A stretch of DNA of 35,000 bases from Tubiluchus corallicola (GCA_030141605.1 JAQGDQ010001367.1:1-35000), one strand, 5' to 3'. Positions 22,190 to 33,335 are shown, counted from the stretch's first letter. A program made the numbers and translations. The notes: generated by a model not told the origin, from the letters alone.

Positions 22190-22583
22190 CAGGGGCGTAT
22201 CAACCAATAGGCTAACTAGGCTATAGCCTACGGCGCCAAACATTGAGGGAGTCGCATCTTAAAAAAAAGCTTATTCCCACCGAGAAATGTGTATACCTTC
22301 ATATGCATGTAACGGACGCATTTTATAACACACCACAGGCAGTTACTGAGCGCAACTTTTATATAAGTGCTACATAACGAACAGGTGCAAGCTATTACGC
22401 AACAAGCAGTTGCGCAGCGTGCTGAAATATAAGAGCTATGTAAATACATGCAATTAATAATGAGCACGTAGAAACTAGGTTAATAGTGTTTCTAATACAC
22501 AACAAGTAATTGATTAATATGCTGATTACATAAACAACTAGAACTATCAGCTTAGGGCGTCTTAAAGTGTTGATACGCCCATG
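22190..22583. mobile_element. Probable non-autonomous hAT-type DNA transposon (MITE-like, 394 bp)
   Basis: The left end reads CAGGGGCGTATCAAC (22190-22204). The right end, read on the minus strand, is CATGGGCGTATCAAC, so 14 of 15 bases match. Terminal inverted repeats beginning CAGGGGC with 8-bp target duplications are characteristic of the hAT superfamily. The 8-bp flanks CGAACATG and GTAGCATG match at five of eight positions, as an old duplication might. Internal subterminal motifs near both ends contain GGCG followed by a TCTTA-like stretch. There is no transposase reading frame. The superfamily assignment is inference from the termini alone. Confidence 0.55.
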
Positions 22584-22625
22584 GTAGCATGTCCTAAAAC
22601 ATGTTAGCCGATTTATGAATCTTAC

Positions 22626-22772
22626 TGCAGTTAGCCTCTTCTCCTTCATCTGCATCATTTGGGCAGTCCTCTACCTCGTCGCATACTTTGTTCAGTGGGA
22701 TACAATTATTTCGAGCTAGTATATCATTCATTCCACAGTTAAATTCACCCTCCCCACACCTGGATGAATAAA
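22626..22772 (-). CDS. LDLa exon 2 of the mosaic gene
   Basis: 147 nt, phase 1-1. The acceptor reads GGTGCTTTAG and the exon opens TT TAT TCA TCC (A+TT gives Ile). The donor is A|GTAAGATTC. Six cysteines are present: RCGEGEFNC, then an expanded Cys2-Cys3 loop of ten residues (GMNDILARNN), CIPLNKVC, DEVEDC, and PNDADEGEEANC. The acidic DC....DE core is intact; the canonical CDG is CDE here. The donor end lies only about 40 bp from a probable hAT-type insertion (22190-22583), so that insertion sits just inside the downstream intron without damaging the splice site. Confidence 0.85.
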
Positions 22773-23902
22773 CTAAAGCACCTGCGAAGAGAAACACCTG
22801 ATTCAGGTAACAGCAAAATTAGTTAATCGTAAAAGCCAACAAGGCTGGCTAATCGTTTGGCTTAAAAACAAACAGACAAACAAGCAACCCTAATGCAGTT
22901 ACTGCTTTTGTCACGTGATTACGTGATGGTTGAGGAAACGGCAAGGTATGATAGAATTCGCCAAAGAGCAAAGTTAAGCAGTGCTATACTTTGTGGTGAC
23001 TATGTACCATTCCTGCCACAACCTTAGTCATAATAAGAAGATGTCGCTGTTGAGCGGCGATGCTGTCGTCCTCTGTAGTCCGAAATGCGACTAATTGGAT
23101 TCTCACTTGTCATGTGATGAAAAAATTCACTAAAATTCTATAATTAGGATGACACCTTTCCTTTGTTGTATCACAATACAAAAAAAAACAGCTCACACAC
23201 CCACCACGAACACTAGCCACACCACAACACGTCATACCACCCATGAAATTGCATAAAACAACAGCAACAATAAAAACATCTTGCACAAACTGAAATGACA
23301 AACGCTACTACATTCGTCCACTGATGATCAGTAATGCGCGAACATTCTATATTATAACCTTTGTTTTCTGCTCCTGAAATGATGGTAATGGTGTACTGAC
23401 ACGATACATAGTCTTTGCTTATTGCTCTTGCAATGATGGTAATAGACATTTAACAGATACGGTGTTTACGGTTGTAATAAAAACAACATTTTTTGAAAAA
23501 TTTAGAATTCTCATTGTTTGCGTCACAATGTGTAAATAGCAGAGTTTTGTAACACTGTCCGTGAACGAGAATAAAACCGGCGCCATGGCGAAAGAGAAAA
23601 CTTGATAAGGTTACTTCGTTTTGCGAGAAAATTAAAAATATTTAGCAGATAAATTCTTAAAAGGGAAGATTCTTAGTGTCTTTCGCAGAGGAAGTAGTGG
23701 TCGGTAATTAAGAAGTACGCAGTCTGTTTGCATAAAGGGCTAAACAAAATTGAATACTGCTAGAATAATAGGCTTATGAACATTGTTGAATTGTTGAAAC
23801 ACATATTCCTTTGAGCAAATGTAGTTTCATTCTGTTTCCCCAAAGCAGGTTACGATAACTGAGATGCTAACTCTTTATATCGCTTACTTTGGTTTTAGTA
23901 AA

Positions 23903-23903
23903 T

Positions 23904-23986
<83 letters not shown>

Positions 23987-23996
23987 GCGACCACTA

Positions 23997-24069
<73 letters not shown>

Positions 24070-24245
24070 CACTACCACTGCCACTGCCACTGCCACTGCC
24101 ACTGCCACTGCCACTGCCACTGCCACTGCCACTGCCACTGCCACTACCACTACCACTACCACTACCACTACCACTACCACTACCACTACCACTACCACTA
24201 CCACTACCACTACCACTACCACTACTACTACTACTACTACTATTG

Positions 24246-24285
<40 letters not shown>

Positions 24286-24584
24286 CACCACCACCAACAC
24301 ACCACCACCACCACCACCATCATCATCATTATCATCATCAACACCATCATCATCATCATCAACGTCATCATCATCATCAACACTTCCATTATCATCATAA
24401 TCATCATCATCACCACCACCACCATCATGGGCGTCATTGTCGTCATCATCATAATCGTTGCCGCCGCCATCGTCATCATCATCATCAACGCCACCATCAT
24501 CATCAGCAGTTTCATCATCGTCATCATCATCATCATCACCATCACTACCATCATCACCACCACCACAGTCATATATATATATAT
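23903..24584. repeat. Composite trinucleotide array: (CTA)n, (CCACTG)n, (CCACTA)n, (CAT/CCA)n, (AT)n
   Basis: Pure CTA blocks (23904-23985 and 24003-24070) lead into hexamer CCACTG (about 24077-24140) and CCACTA (about 24140-24222) blocks, then CTA again, then an irregular CAT/CCA tract (24285-24567), and an (AT)7 tail at 24571-24584. All triplet blocks share one register. It is intronic; the apparent long poly-Thr, poly-Leu and poly-Asp frames are artefacts. Confidence 0.95.
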
Positions 24585-24889
24585 GACTCATTATATTTAC
24601 AAAAATAAGACTGGTCGCAAGAAAGGGAAGTTGCTATTGGTTAGTCCATAGCTTAGCTACCTTTGTTCTACTACTTTTCTTTAAACAATATTTTTATTTG
24701 GCAGGAAACATTACAAACATAAGTACATTTTTAATAAAAATGAAAATGGGCAATTAATCAAATGCTGATTGACTAACAGGTGTAACCTATATAAAAGTCT
24801 TTCGTATATTACCCCCCAGTAATTCTAACTGCAAGCCGCAACAGCTTTTGAGAAACGCAGTTTAATGGCAACAATAACAAGAATATGTA

Positions 24890-25230
24890 TATTTATTTTT
24901 ATTATTTATTTATTGACCATGGTCAAAGATATATACAAAAAGTCATAAGAATCGTTTCGAGATAGTTGCAACATTTAAGAAATTTAGGCTGATCATAGTC
25001 CATAGATCACTCAATGTATGGTGTAGTAACAATTAGAGACCAAAAATGGCTAGAGCATCGTGTACAAAATTACAAATATCAGCGGGATTTCCGCTGAAAA
25101 AAGTCACTAAATCATCAAATATTAAATCGGAATTGTTTCTTAAGATACGTGTTTCAGGGCATTCACATATTACATGCAGTTCTGTTTGGATTTGACCACA
25201 TGAACAGAGTCTTCGCTCTCTTTCAATACG
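24890..25230 (-). mobile_element. 5'-truncated LINE: reverse-transcriptase C-terminus plus 3' tail
   Basis: The minus-strand frame 25227-25033 is open for 64 codons to TAA. It begins IERERRLCSCGQIQTELHVI and continues CECPETRILRN, ending ...DALAIFGL. The C.CG....H..CECP..R pattern is the C-terminal Cys/His motif of many CR1/L2/jockey-type LINEs. It is followed by about 130 bp of 3' UTR and an AATAAATA-type tail (24889-24915 on the plus strand is TATTTATT-rich), as CR1-like elements have. The upstream part of the element is missing at a TA-repeat, typical of 5' truncation. Confidence 0.7.
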
Positions 25231-25574
25231 GTATATATATATGTATTGTGTATATATTGTATATATAGTGTAAAATATGTCATGTAAAGTTTAATGTACT
25301 TTTGTAATATTGTTTCGTAAAACTATTTTAATATGGTGTTTGTAAATATGTTCATTTATTGTATATAATTAGGTCTTAGTTTTGCACTTTAGTTTTTTTC
25401 TTAGTATGCACTGGACGCATTTGTCTTGAACAGTGTTGTTATTTTCACATTACGCTGAGGCTTACTCAATTTTATTATAATGAGTGAACCATTTTAATGA
25501 CAAATAAAGAATTAATATATATAGTTTCATACTGCTGACAGCCCAAAAACATAATACAGTTCTATGATTCTTAC

Positions 25575-25700
25575 TGCAGTTGGCTGATTCTCCTTCATCC
25601 TTATCATTTGGGCAGTCGCTGATCCCGTTGCAGACTTTACGCAATGGAATGCAAATCTTTCCGCAGTCAAACTCGTCAGGACCACACTCGGATGAGGAAG
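25575..25700 (-). CDS. LDLa exon 1 of the mosaic gene (six-cysteine LDL-receptor class A module)
   Basis: 126 nt, phase 1-1. The acceptor is a T-rich tract ending AATTTCAG, and the exon opens CT TCC TCA TCC. The donor is A|GTAAGAATC. The 42-residue module has exactly six cysteines: ECGPDEFDC, then C-I-P-L-R-K-V-C, N-G-I-S-D-C, P-N-D-K-D-E-G-E-S-A-N-C. The DC....DE calcium-site core is present, but the usual Asp of CDG is Asn. This is the shortest and most canonical of the five modules, with only three residues between Cys2 and Cys3. It follows the signal exon directly in the model. LDLa domains bind Ca2+ and usually mediate ligand binding in lipoprotein receptors, relaxin-type receptors and secreted matrix proteins; which applies here cannot be told. 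Confidence 0.85.
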
Positions 25701-25785
25701 CTGAAATTAGCAAACAAAGTACAAGCAATAGAGCGGTTGCTTATGTCCGATTTTTGGCTCCAGTGAGATTTTTGTGCTAAAGGGG

Positions 25786-25808
25786 TTTGTTGTTGTTGTT
25801 GTTGTTGC

Positions 25809-25899
<91 letters not shown>

Positions 25900-25900
25900 G
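25786..25900. repeat. (TTG)n microsatellite
   Basis: About 38 units of TTG with a single TGC interruption near 25808. It lies about 90 bp upstream (in gene orientation) of the first LDLa exon, inside intron 1. Confidence 0.95.
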
Positions 25901-27231
25901 AATGAAATTAAGCCAAAACAGTGACTATGGCACTGTATCTGAATAACGTAAACAGTAAATTGGGAAAAGCGAAAGGGTTAAAGGACAAGAAAAAGGGTAA
26001 CTGAAACAGGATTCAGAAAAATCGCCTTAAAAATTTATTAGTTTACTGCAATTTTATGCGTATATCGTACTCGCGTTTAAAGGATTTTTGTTCATCTTTG
26101 TTTTAACCCTTTCATACCCTTTCATATAAATTAATGAAATTTTAAAACTGACAGTTATTTGATCTGCTAATAGTTATTTTGATTTAAACCAATAACAATA
26201 GACTAAAGATGGTGATAAAATGGCAAATTAAAAAATGTACGTAGCACAAAAACTTCGCAAGGTACAGTGCTTTAGAGACGACTTTGTAGCATAGCATGCA
26301 TACTAAAAGTCTGAGATGCTTTAAAACATTATCAGCAGTCGCAGAATGAAGGACATTTTATGCTTCCATTGAATCTCAATGTATCCCGTGGGATATAGGC
26401 TATATTTAGCACGCGGGCATAGGTAGAAAAAAATGATTATTATGTGTAAACAAGATGGACATACTGAACAAAAGTACCAAGCCAATTTTTTTCCTTATTA
26501 AAGAAAATAATTTGGGATTGAAAGGGTTAAATCTCCTGCAATACTATTCCGATCGCGCCATTACATGACGTCACGCACGCACAACGTAAATCAAAAGAAA
26601 AAAGGCAATGTTAAATTATGACCAGAAAAAAATTCCATACAATTCTATATTACCTAGCTTTGCGCTTACCTTCTTGAAAAACTTATGTAACTAAAAAGAT
26701 TTTTTTATTTATTTAAAATGTTTTTACCAATAGGTAAAATGTCGCTGACTCACCCTCCAGGGTGCGCCACTCACTAACCAAAAAGTAATTTAAAATTTTA
26801 CTCAGCTAGTGATATATGTTCTACGCATGCTCTGATTATCTAAACTTGTTTCAAATGACCTGTGATTAAAATGGCTGCGTCTAACGGTCATCGCGGGAGT
26901 TTAAATTTACATGTTTTACACAGCGTTACTGCCGATTGAAGTCCTGTATGTAAAAAGGCAATACGTAATTGGTTTAAAGTTTCCAGACGATTTTTTAAGC
27001 TTTGTGTTTAGGAAGCGTTTTCTTGTGCTTTAAACACTTCAGCACTGATCCTTAGAGATGGAAACACTTAGCCTGTTGCAGAGAATAGGTAGTCCTGGCA
27101 TAGAAGGTGAAGAGAATCATGTCCTCTGACTGATTCAACTGCTTTTGACGATGATTTTATTAATGCAGCGACACGCAGGAAAAGGCACTTCTTTTCACAT
27201 TTTAAGAATTTCCTGCTGCGCGCCTAAAAGG

Positions 27232-27405
27232 GCACACACGCACACGCACACATACACACACACACACACGCGCGCGCGCGCGCGCACACGTACACGCACA
27301 CGCACACGCACACGCACACGCACACGCACACGCACACTCACGCACACGCGCACGCACACACACGTACACGTACACGTACACACGCACACACACACCACAC
27401 ACACA
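27232..27405. repeat. (CA)n / (CG)n / (CACACG)n dinucleotide-type array
   Basis: Alternating purine-pyrimidine sequence throughout: CA runs, a CGCGCGCGCGCGCG core near 27271-27285, then CACACG hexamers and CACGTA repeats. Such sequence favours Z-DNA. Intronic (intron 1). Confidence 0.93.
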
Positions 27406-27688
27406 AGATGAAATGAGATGAGGCGTGTTTATTCCTACGCTGTGGTGGAAAAATGTCTCGTGTTTTGTTGTCTGAGTAATGCTAAAAACCATTTTTCAAG
27501 ATTATAACATTAAAACCACAATGTGGATAACAGTCCTCAGAAAAAAACGTTTTTTCCGTTTGTGAAGCAAAGAAGTTTTTCGCCTAATTATTATTCGTAC
27601 TCGACTTGTCAACGATTTTTATTGTAAAGGCATTTAAGTCAAAGACTTTTATTGTACATGTTCCTGAATCAACTGCTACAGTTTAAAT

Positions 27689-27928
<240 letters not shown>

Positions 27929-28284
27929 AAAAAAAGCAAATATATACAAGCACGTGTCCATCTATTTGCTGGGAGTCGTTTTACATTTAAATAAAATTTG
28001 AATATATTAAGACATGTCACAGATATAGAGTTACATGAATAAAAAAATTACTGATAACGTTACGCAAGCGCACACGACATTACTTTAAAATTAAACAAAG
28101 CTGACTGGTACACAAAATTAATACACACTACATTTACAATTTTGATTAAACAATTTTCATAGTACTATTTGTTTCACGAAAGTTTTAGTGCAATCCTAGT
28201 TTAAATTAAGCCTAATTTAGTTTAGATCTTTGCATACGCTCTGCATACCTCATATCACGAAATTACGTCACTTTCAAAACTTAC

Positions 28285-28333
28285 CTGTAAAGAACAGGTG
28301 AGTAAAAACAAATAAACAAAACAGAAGCATCAT
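28285..28333 (-). CDS. First coding exon: signal peptide of the LDLa/Ser-Thr mosaic gene
   Basis: Reads ATG ATG then 14 codons, MMLLFCLFVFTHLFFT, plus one extra G, followed by a perfect GTAAGT donor. The 16 residues are almost all hydrophobic, as in the core of a secretory signal peptide. The single leftover G joined to the CT that opens the LDLa exon at 25700 gives GCT (Ala), a normal residue at a signal-peptidase site, just before SSECGPDEFDC. So both phase and content fit the next exon. The first ATG is preceded by TAG and is taken as the start; the second ATG is adjacent and would serve equally. A TTTATAAT-like stretch lies about 130 nt upstream (around 28458-28467), too weak to call a promoter. 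No similarity search was possible; an unrelated short reading frame with a good donor is the alternative. Confidence 0.62.
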
Positions 28334-28954
28334 CTAGTGATATCAAGAAGTAACTCATATCCACGGCACACACGATCCATTTTTAAACGATTTTTATCAA
28401 TCGTAATTACAATGTGTTCTACAGCAAAGTAGATCATTTTTGCACTTTAAAGATTTACTATTATAAACAGATTGTTTTTACACAATAGCTAGGCCTATTC
28501 TTTATTTTTGAAAGTGTAAAAAGAACGTTTTCATTTAACTGTTCGCTACTTTTTCACAATGCAAATACGTAAGAAAGGCTTTAGCAGTACGATAAATCAA
28601 GACCTATGGCCTATAATCTGTAACAAGAGAATAGTCGTACCAAACAATTAGTTCGAATAGGTAAAATATTAAAAGCAGAAAGCAACAAGCAATGCACGCT
28701 TTTCTACAGCAAAAGAACTTATTAACTAGCAATAACTGCATAAGACTAGCACTAACATAAGATTATTTAATGCTTATTTTACCAGCATGTATGTACAACA
28801 GTGAAACTTAGAATTAACTGTTACTCAAGAAAAGCAGATTGACATATTTCATAGAAAGTTTTAAAGATAAGATGGCCATACACAATCAAAAATTAAGATT
28901 TATACACCAGAACGAAAGAAACTTCTTGGAGTTCAAAAGTCAAGATCCGAAGAT

Positions 28955-29208
28955 TAAGATGACTATGACATCTTCAAAGATTACCAAATGAAGCAGCAGT
29001 AAGAATCGCTTTAAAGGGAGCATTAAAACCTAGCAAATAAAAAACAACTAGGATATCTAAGATGAATAAATGTTCAACAACTTCAACCAAATCTATCTTT
29101 AGGAGTAGAAGAACTCGCGCTGTTAGCTGCAGATAGAAGTGGGTGGAATACTCTGTTAAATGTTGGTACCTCAATGCCTACAATAGGTGGAATGAGACTT
29201 TGAAGAAG
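28955..29208 (+). mobile_element. LINE fragment (C-terminal coding part), decayed
   Basis: The plus frame from 28969 reads HLQRLPNEAAVRIALKGALK then PSK and a stop at 29038; frameshifts follow. The whole segment matches, in inverted orientation, 34781-34998, where the reading extends further (KEALKPGKPKTT, INKDVKQLQANLSLGLEEL). The (G)HL.RLP...A.R.AL..ALKP.KP..T pattern resembles the region after the RT domain in LINE polyproteins. Assignment to a clade is not possible. Confidence 0.6.
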
Positions 29209-29399
29209 GCTAGATATTTGTTTGCTTTCTTTGTTATTATTTAGGACCTATTCGATTGATTATTTAAATTTTACAAAGTGCAATACAAAAATACGGTGAC
29301 GTGATGACGTTAAATAATTTAAGTGAGATATAAAAACAATTTTAACCAAATATTACAAATATAATGCAATAAAATGTTCTATAGTACAATACTTCTATA

Positions 29400-30115
29400 G
29401 GGTGAAACCTATCTTGTAAGATCGTATCGCAGTACAGGGGCATAAGGGGTATTTATACAATACCAGACATAATGAATATATACCAAGACGTTGTAGAACA
29501 GATATGGCGAAACATTTCATTAGCTATATGGGAGCAGTCCTATGGAGTAGACTAAGCTGCAATTCAAAATGTAGTCACTCCCTTTCAACTTTTAAAAAAA
29601 CCGTCAGAAAAGAAATATTTCAAAAGTATTGAGAGTAACACAGTTTGATAATGGTAAGCCCCTGCATTGTTTTTCCACTGTAATAAAACGTGATTATGTT
29701 CAACAGGTTACTGAACACTTTATAATCATGATCGCAGTTTTTCTTAGTTCTCGCTCCATTTCATCTTTCATTCACTACTTCCCCCACATCACAGTTTTTC
29801 TTAGTTCTCGCTCCATTTCATCTTTCATTCACTACTCCCCCCCCACATTTATGTATATATTATCATTATTTGAATTATTAATCATTTCTTTAAGATTTCC
29901 ACGTACAGTTGGGCCTGGGAAGCTTTGCTTTTAGGCTCAAACTGTATGCATCAAAATTATTCTGTAATGTAATTTGCACATGTATATGCTGCATAAGTAT
30001 CTCTTTTGCAATTTCTGGATTTATATTAATATTTACTTCAGCAGAAAATTATCTGTATTTTTATTATAACTGTAAGATGCAGAGTGGAATTAAATTAACT
30101 TAAACTAAAAAAAAT
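29400..30115 (+). mobile_element. CR1/L2-like LINE 3' fragment
   Basis: The frame 29441-29632 is open for 63 codons and ends in TGA: HKGYLYNTRHNEYIPRR, MAKHFISYMGAVLWSRLS, then SLSTFKKTVRKEIF. The pattern Y.TR...IP......Y.G..LW..L....SL..FKK.. is the conserved C-terminus of many CR1, L2 and jockey LINE polyproteins. About 480 bp of presumed 3' UTR follow to an A-rich stretch at 30105-30115. The UTR includes a 57-bp tandem duplication (29733-29846). It is 5' truncated. Confidence 0.65.
29733..29846 (+). repeat. 57-bp tandem duplication
   Basis: CAGTTTTTCTTAGTTCTCGC followed by TCCATTTCATCTTTCATTC occurs twice, at 29735 and 29792, nearly identical and directly abutting. Confidence 0.9.
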
Positions 30116-31169
30116 AAGCACACAAATGATATGTAAGTATCTGTGTTGTACTTACAATCTGTACTTACAAATCGTGTGGCGTAGCAAGTAGAAAGAATAC
30201 GATGTCTGAAACGGTACATATCTCGGTTTGCCAGACTTCGCTTTTACGGGTATCGGAAAATTCGGACAAAACCTGATCCATTAAAAAGTCCCGCATATTA
30301 TTTCGCGAACTGACCGCTAGTTGGCGGGCCGTCACTTTGTTTACATCAGTGTAACCACCGTCCTATATCTCCGTGTATAAAAACGTAGAATCAATTATGC
30401 AGAGTTATCTGAGTCAATTGCAGACAGATTTTTATATACTTTTACTTATATTCTTATATACTAGCGGCCCGTATTGGTTATTTTTGAGACAATTAGGCAA
30501 TTGGTTCTACATTACCACGAGTCTGATACATGGTGCCTACTGTGTGTGTATTAGAATTGTACCGGAAAATACAGATAATCGGCAAATTCGGACCGGCGTC
30601 ATCCCGCTGTTGTCCGGCTAACCGAGGCAGTACATGTGGTCATTAGAAGAGAGAGAGTTCATCGGGATTTAAAAACTTTCACAGTAACATTCTACAGTAC
30701 TATTATTCATAGGGAAAATGACTTATACAGAAATGAATTTTTTCTTCGTACGCCTAAGCCAGATCTGTATCGTCTGTAGCTCAATATTCGTTTGTCAACA
30801 GAGTTGTCAACTTGCTGAACATGTAAACGGGTTTCCACAATTGCAAATGCGCCTCCGGTAATTTTTTTAATCAAAGATTTGTATTTTTGCAGACAGATGA
30901 AGGTAGTAATTTTTTACACTTTGCTCCTCTCCTTTTTAACTTGTCTCGGTTAATACTGTACATATTTTATTGTTTTATGCTGTTAGTGTTTACTGTATGT
31001 ATACTTTAGGAAATAAAATGGAAAAAAATAAAAATTTTATTTAATTAAATTACTGCAACATATAGTTGAGGCCCAATAACCATACTGTTTGTTAAAAAAG
31101 TTGATCAGTAAAGATATAGTGAAGTGATTTCAAAATTTAATACCTTGATCTAGGTATCTAGTTATCTAC
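30116..31169. other. Intergenic stretch without recognisable genes
   Basis: A GC-richer part (30200-30640) contains the related phrases CGGAAAATTCGGACAAAACC and GGCAAATTCGGACCGGCG. An open plus frame of 82 codons at 30373 has no recognisable domain. The part 30850-31050 is AT-rich with AATAAAATGG near 31011, resembling a 3' UTR or transposon tail. No function is assigned. Confidence 0.4.
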
Positions 31170-32078
31170 ATAGGTAAGTAGGTAGGTAAGTAGGTAGGTG
31201 GGTAGACAGGCAGGCAGGTAGGTAGGCAGGCAGGTAAGAAGGTAGGTAGGTAGCTAAGTAGGCAGGCAAGCAGGCAGACAGGCAGGCAGGCAGGTAGGTA
31301 GACAGGGAGGCAGGTAGGAAGGTGGTAGGTAGGTAGGTAGGTAGGTAGGTAGGTAGGTAGGTAGGTAGGTAGGTAGGTAGGTAGGTGGGTAGGTATGTAG
31401 GTAGGAAAGTAAGTAGGTAGGTAGGTATGCAGGTAAGTAGTTAGGTATGCAGGTAAGTAGTTAGGTAGGTAGGTGGGTAGGTAGGTAGGAAGGTAGGTAG
31501 GTAGGTAGGTAGGTAGGTAGGTAGGTAGGTAGGTAGGTAGGTAGGTAGGTAGGTAGGTAGGTAGGTAGAGAGGTAGGTAGGTAGGTAGAGAGGTAGGTAG
31601 GTAGGTAGGTAGGTAGGTAGGTAGGTAGGTAGGTAGGTAGGTAGGTAGGTAGGTGGGTAGGTATGTAGGTAGGTAGGTGGGTAGGTATGTAGGAAGGTAG
31701 GTAGGTAGGTAGGTAGGTAGGTAGGTAGGTAGGTAGGTAGGTAGGTAGGTAGGTAGGTAGGTAGGTAGGTAGGTATGCAGGTAGGTAGGTAGGTAGGTAG
31801 GTAGGTAGGTAGGTAGGTAGGTAGGTAGGCAGGCAGGTATGCAGGTAAGTAGTTAGGTATGCAGGTAAGTAGTTAGGTATGCAGGTAAGTAGTTAGGTAG
31901 TTAGGTAGGTAGGTGGGTAGGTAGGTAGGTAGGTAGGAAGGTAGGTAGGTAGGTAGGTAGGTAGGTAGGTAGGTAGGTAGGTAGGTAGGTAGGTAGGTAG
32001 GTAGGTAGGTAGGTAGGTAGGTAGGTAGGTAGGTAGGTAGGTAGGTAGGTAGGTAGGTGGGTAGGTATGTAGGAAGGT
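31170..32078. repeat. (GGTA)n tetranucleotide array, about 0.9 kb
   Basis: Several hundred GGTA units with scattered variants (GGCA, GGAA, AGTA, GGTG). A 20-bp sub-repeat, ATGCAGGTAAGTAGTTAGGT, occurs at about 31427, 31447, 31838, 31858 and 31878. It ends about 0.4 kb before the candidate NPF promoter. Runs of GG spaced by TA could form two-tier G-quadruplexes on the plus strand (inference). Confidence 0.97.
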
Positions 32079-32461
32079 CAGTTGGTCGGTTGGTTATTGT
32101 TAGATTTGAAGTTGATTGTTCAGTTCAAAGGAAGTTTTCCACCTCCTTTGAAGCCCTTTAGGAATACCAAGGAAAAGAGCTTCGTGGAGGTTAAGAACGC
32201 TCATCCTTGCAGCCAACTCGTCTCACATTACCAATCAGACGACACAAAGACTTAACGCGTAACATCAGTTGTTTGTAGTCAAATGGAAACCTCTTAATTA
32301 TCTCACCTGACTGATTTCATAACTCATCTGTTCGTCTAACATGACACATTGTGTGTTGGATAGTAATACAGGTGTGTTATGACCCATGGGAAATTTGCTT
32401 TGAGGAGTTTAATTAAACTTGGAAGAGGTGGATATCATCAAAGAAGGCGCAGGTTTATGAC
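32079..32461. other. Presumed upstream region of the NPF gene
   Basis: Unique, moderately AT-rich sequence between the GGTA array and the TATA-like box. It has no coding pattern. It is the likely proximal promoter by position only. Confidence 0.35.
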
Positions 32462-32470
32462 GCATAAAAG
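32462..32470 (+). promoter_or_regulatory. Candidate TATA box of the NPF gene
   Basis: GCATAAAAG lies about 35-40 bp upstream of a TTTCATTA initiator-like sequence (32498-32505). That in turn is about 110 bp before a strong GTAAGT donor. The placement suits a TATA promoter driving a non-coding first exon. Predicted from sequence only. Confidence 0.35.
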
Positions 32471-32499
32471 TCTCGAGTAAAAACACTGAAGATTTTGTT

Positions 32500-32614
32500 T
32501 CATTAAGAAAGCGTTTTTAGTGGCGACTGACACTTTGTGACGGCCGCAACTCGGTCAAAAATCTAGTTATTTTTCTTTGAATTTTTTCTTGTGATCAAGT
32601 TTATTCTACGAACG
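32500..32614 (+). other. Candidate non-coding exon 1 (5' UTR) of the NPF gene
   Basis: Sequence between an initiator-like TTTCATTA and the donor ACG|GTAAGTTGC at 32615, a close match to consensus. NPY/NPF-family genes commonly have a non-coding or mostly non-coding first exon. No open frame with the NPF exon is needed. The start is approximate. The intron to 33335 would be about 720 bp and hold the CAA/CAG array. Confidence 0.42.
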
Positions 32615-32849
32615 GTAAGTTGCTCAATGTAAAATTGCAATCTGAGGTAATGGTTGGTTATACGTAGAGAAATGATGTACAGAAATGATGTACAGGAATG
32701 ATGTTTTAGCATCTTGTTCAATTGGCATTTGTTTACAATGAATTTACGAAGACATACAAAAATTTAGTCCGAAAACTTTACACAAGAAACTAACAGCTTT
32801 GTTGCTTAGAAAACGATATTTTAGCTGTAGATGGCGCTGATTATAGTAA

Positions 32850-32923
32850 CGGTAAGAGCAACAGTAGCAGTAGCAATGTGAACAGCAGCAGCAGCAGCAA
32901 CAACAACAACAACAACAACAACT

Positions 32924-32956
<33 letters not shown>

Positions 32957-33139
32957 ATAATAACAACAACAACAACAACAGCAGCAGCAACAAAAACAGC
33001 AACAGCAACAGCAACAACAACAGCGCAGCAAGAGCAACAACAACAAGAAAAACAACAACAGTAACAACAGTAGTAGCAGTAGCAGCAACAACAACAACAA
33101 CAACAACAAAAACAACAGTAACAACAGTAGTAGTAGTAA
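32850..33139. repeat. (CAA/CAG)n array in the putative NPF intron 1
   Basis: About 280 bp of mixed CAA and CAG triplets with AAT, GTA and GCA variants. The poly-Gln, poly-Asn and poly-Ser frames have no signal, start or stop context and are repeat artefacts. Confidence 0.93.
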
Positions 33140-33335
33140 AAAAATCTGCTGTGCCACTACTCATCATTGCAGAACACTTGCAAAAATTATTTATACATTG
33201 TTGAATCCACGCAAGTCTGTCTCGTTTCGTAATAAATGCTTATTTAAAACATCATCTTTTTTCTTGTGTCACATTTTCGTGTTGCCAGAAACGTCTAAAC
33301 GAAAAATACTGTGTTTCAGATTCTCTGTTTTATAG

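Larger units (their letters stand above)
22773..25574 (-). other. Intron between LDLa exons 1 and 2
   Basis: 2.8 kb with consensus ends. It contains a 5'-truncated LINE tail (24890-25230) and a 0.7-kb composite trinucleotide array (23903-24584). The stretch 22800-23900 shows no coding pattern on either strand beyond short chance frames. A CACGTG E-box overlaps GTCACGTGATTACGTGA near 22910. Confidence 0.5.

Noticed and set aside
23864-24608. Long poly-Thr, poly-Leu, poly-His and poly-Asp ORFs
   Set aside because: They are translations of the trinucleotide array in all frames, without codon or splice support.
28455-28470. TATA box for the mosaic gene (TTTATAAT on the minus strand)
   Set aside because: AT-rich surroundings make such a match expected by chance, and no initiator or second signal supports it.
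30373-30621. 82-codon plus-strand ORF as a gene
   Set aside because: No signal, domain, splice or codon evidence; it contains hydrophobic AT-rich chance sequence.
31170-32078. GGTA array as interstitial telomere or as a CRISPR-like array
   Set aside because: The unit is GGTA, not a TTAGGG-type telomere repeat, and there are no unique spacers; it is a simple tetranucleotide repeat.
32744-33204. Poly-Leu, poly-Cys and Ser/Asn-rich ORFs before NPF
   Set aside because: Translations of the CAA/CAG array; they lie in the putative NPF intron 1.
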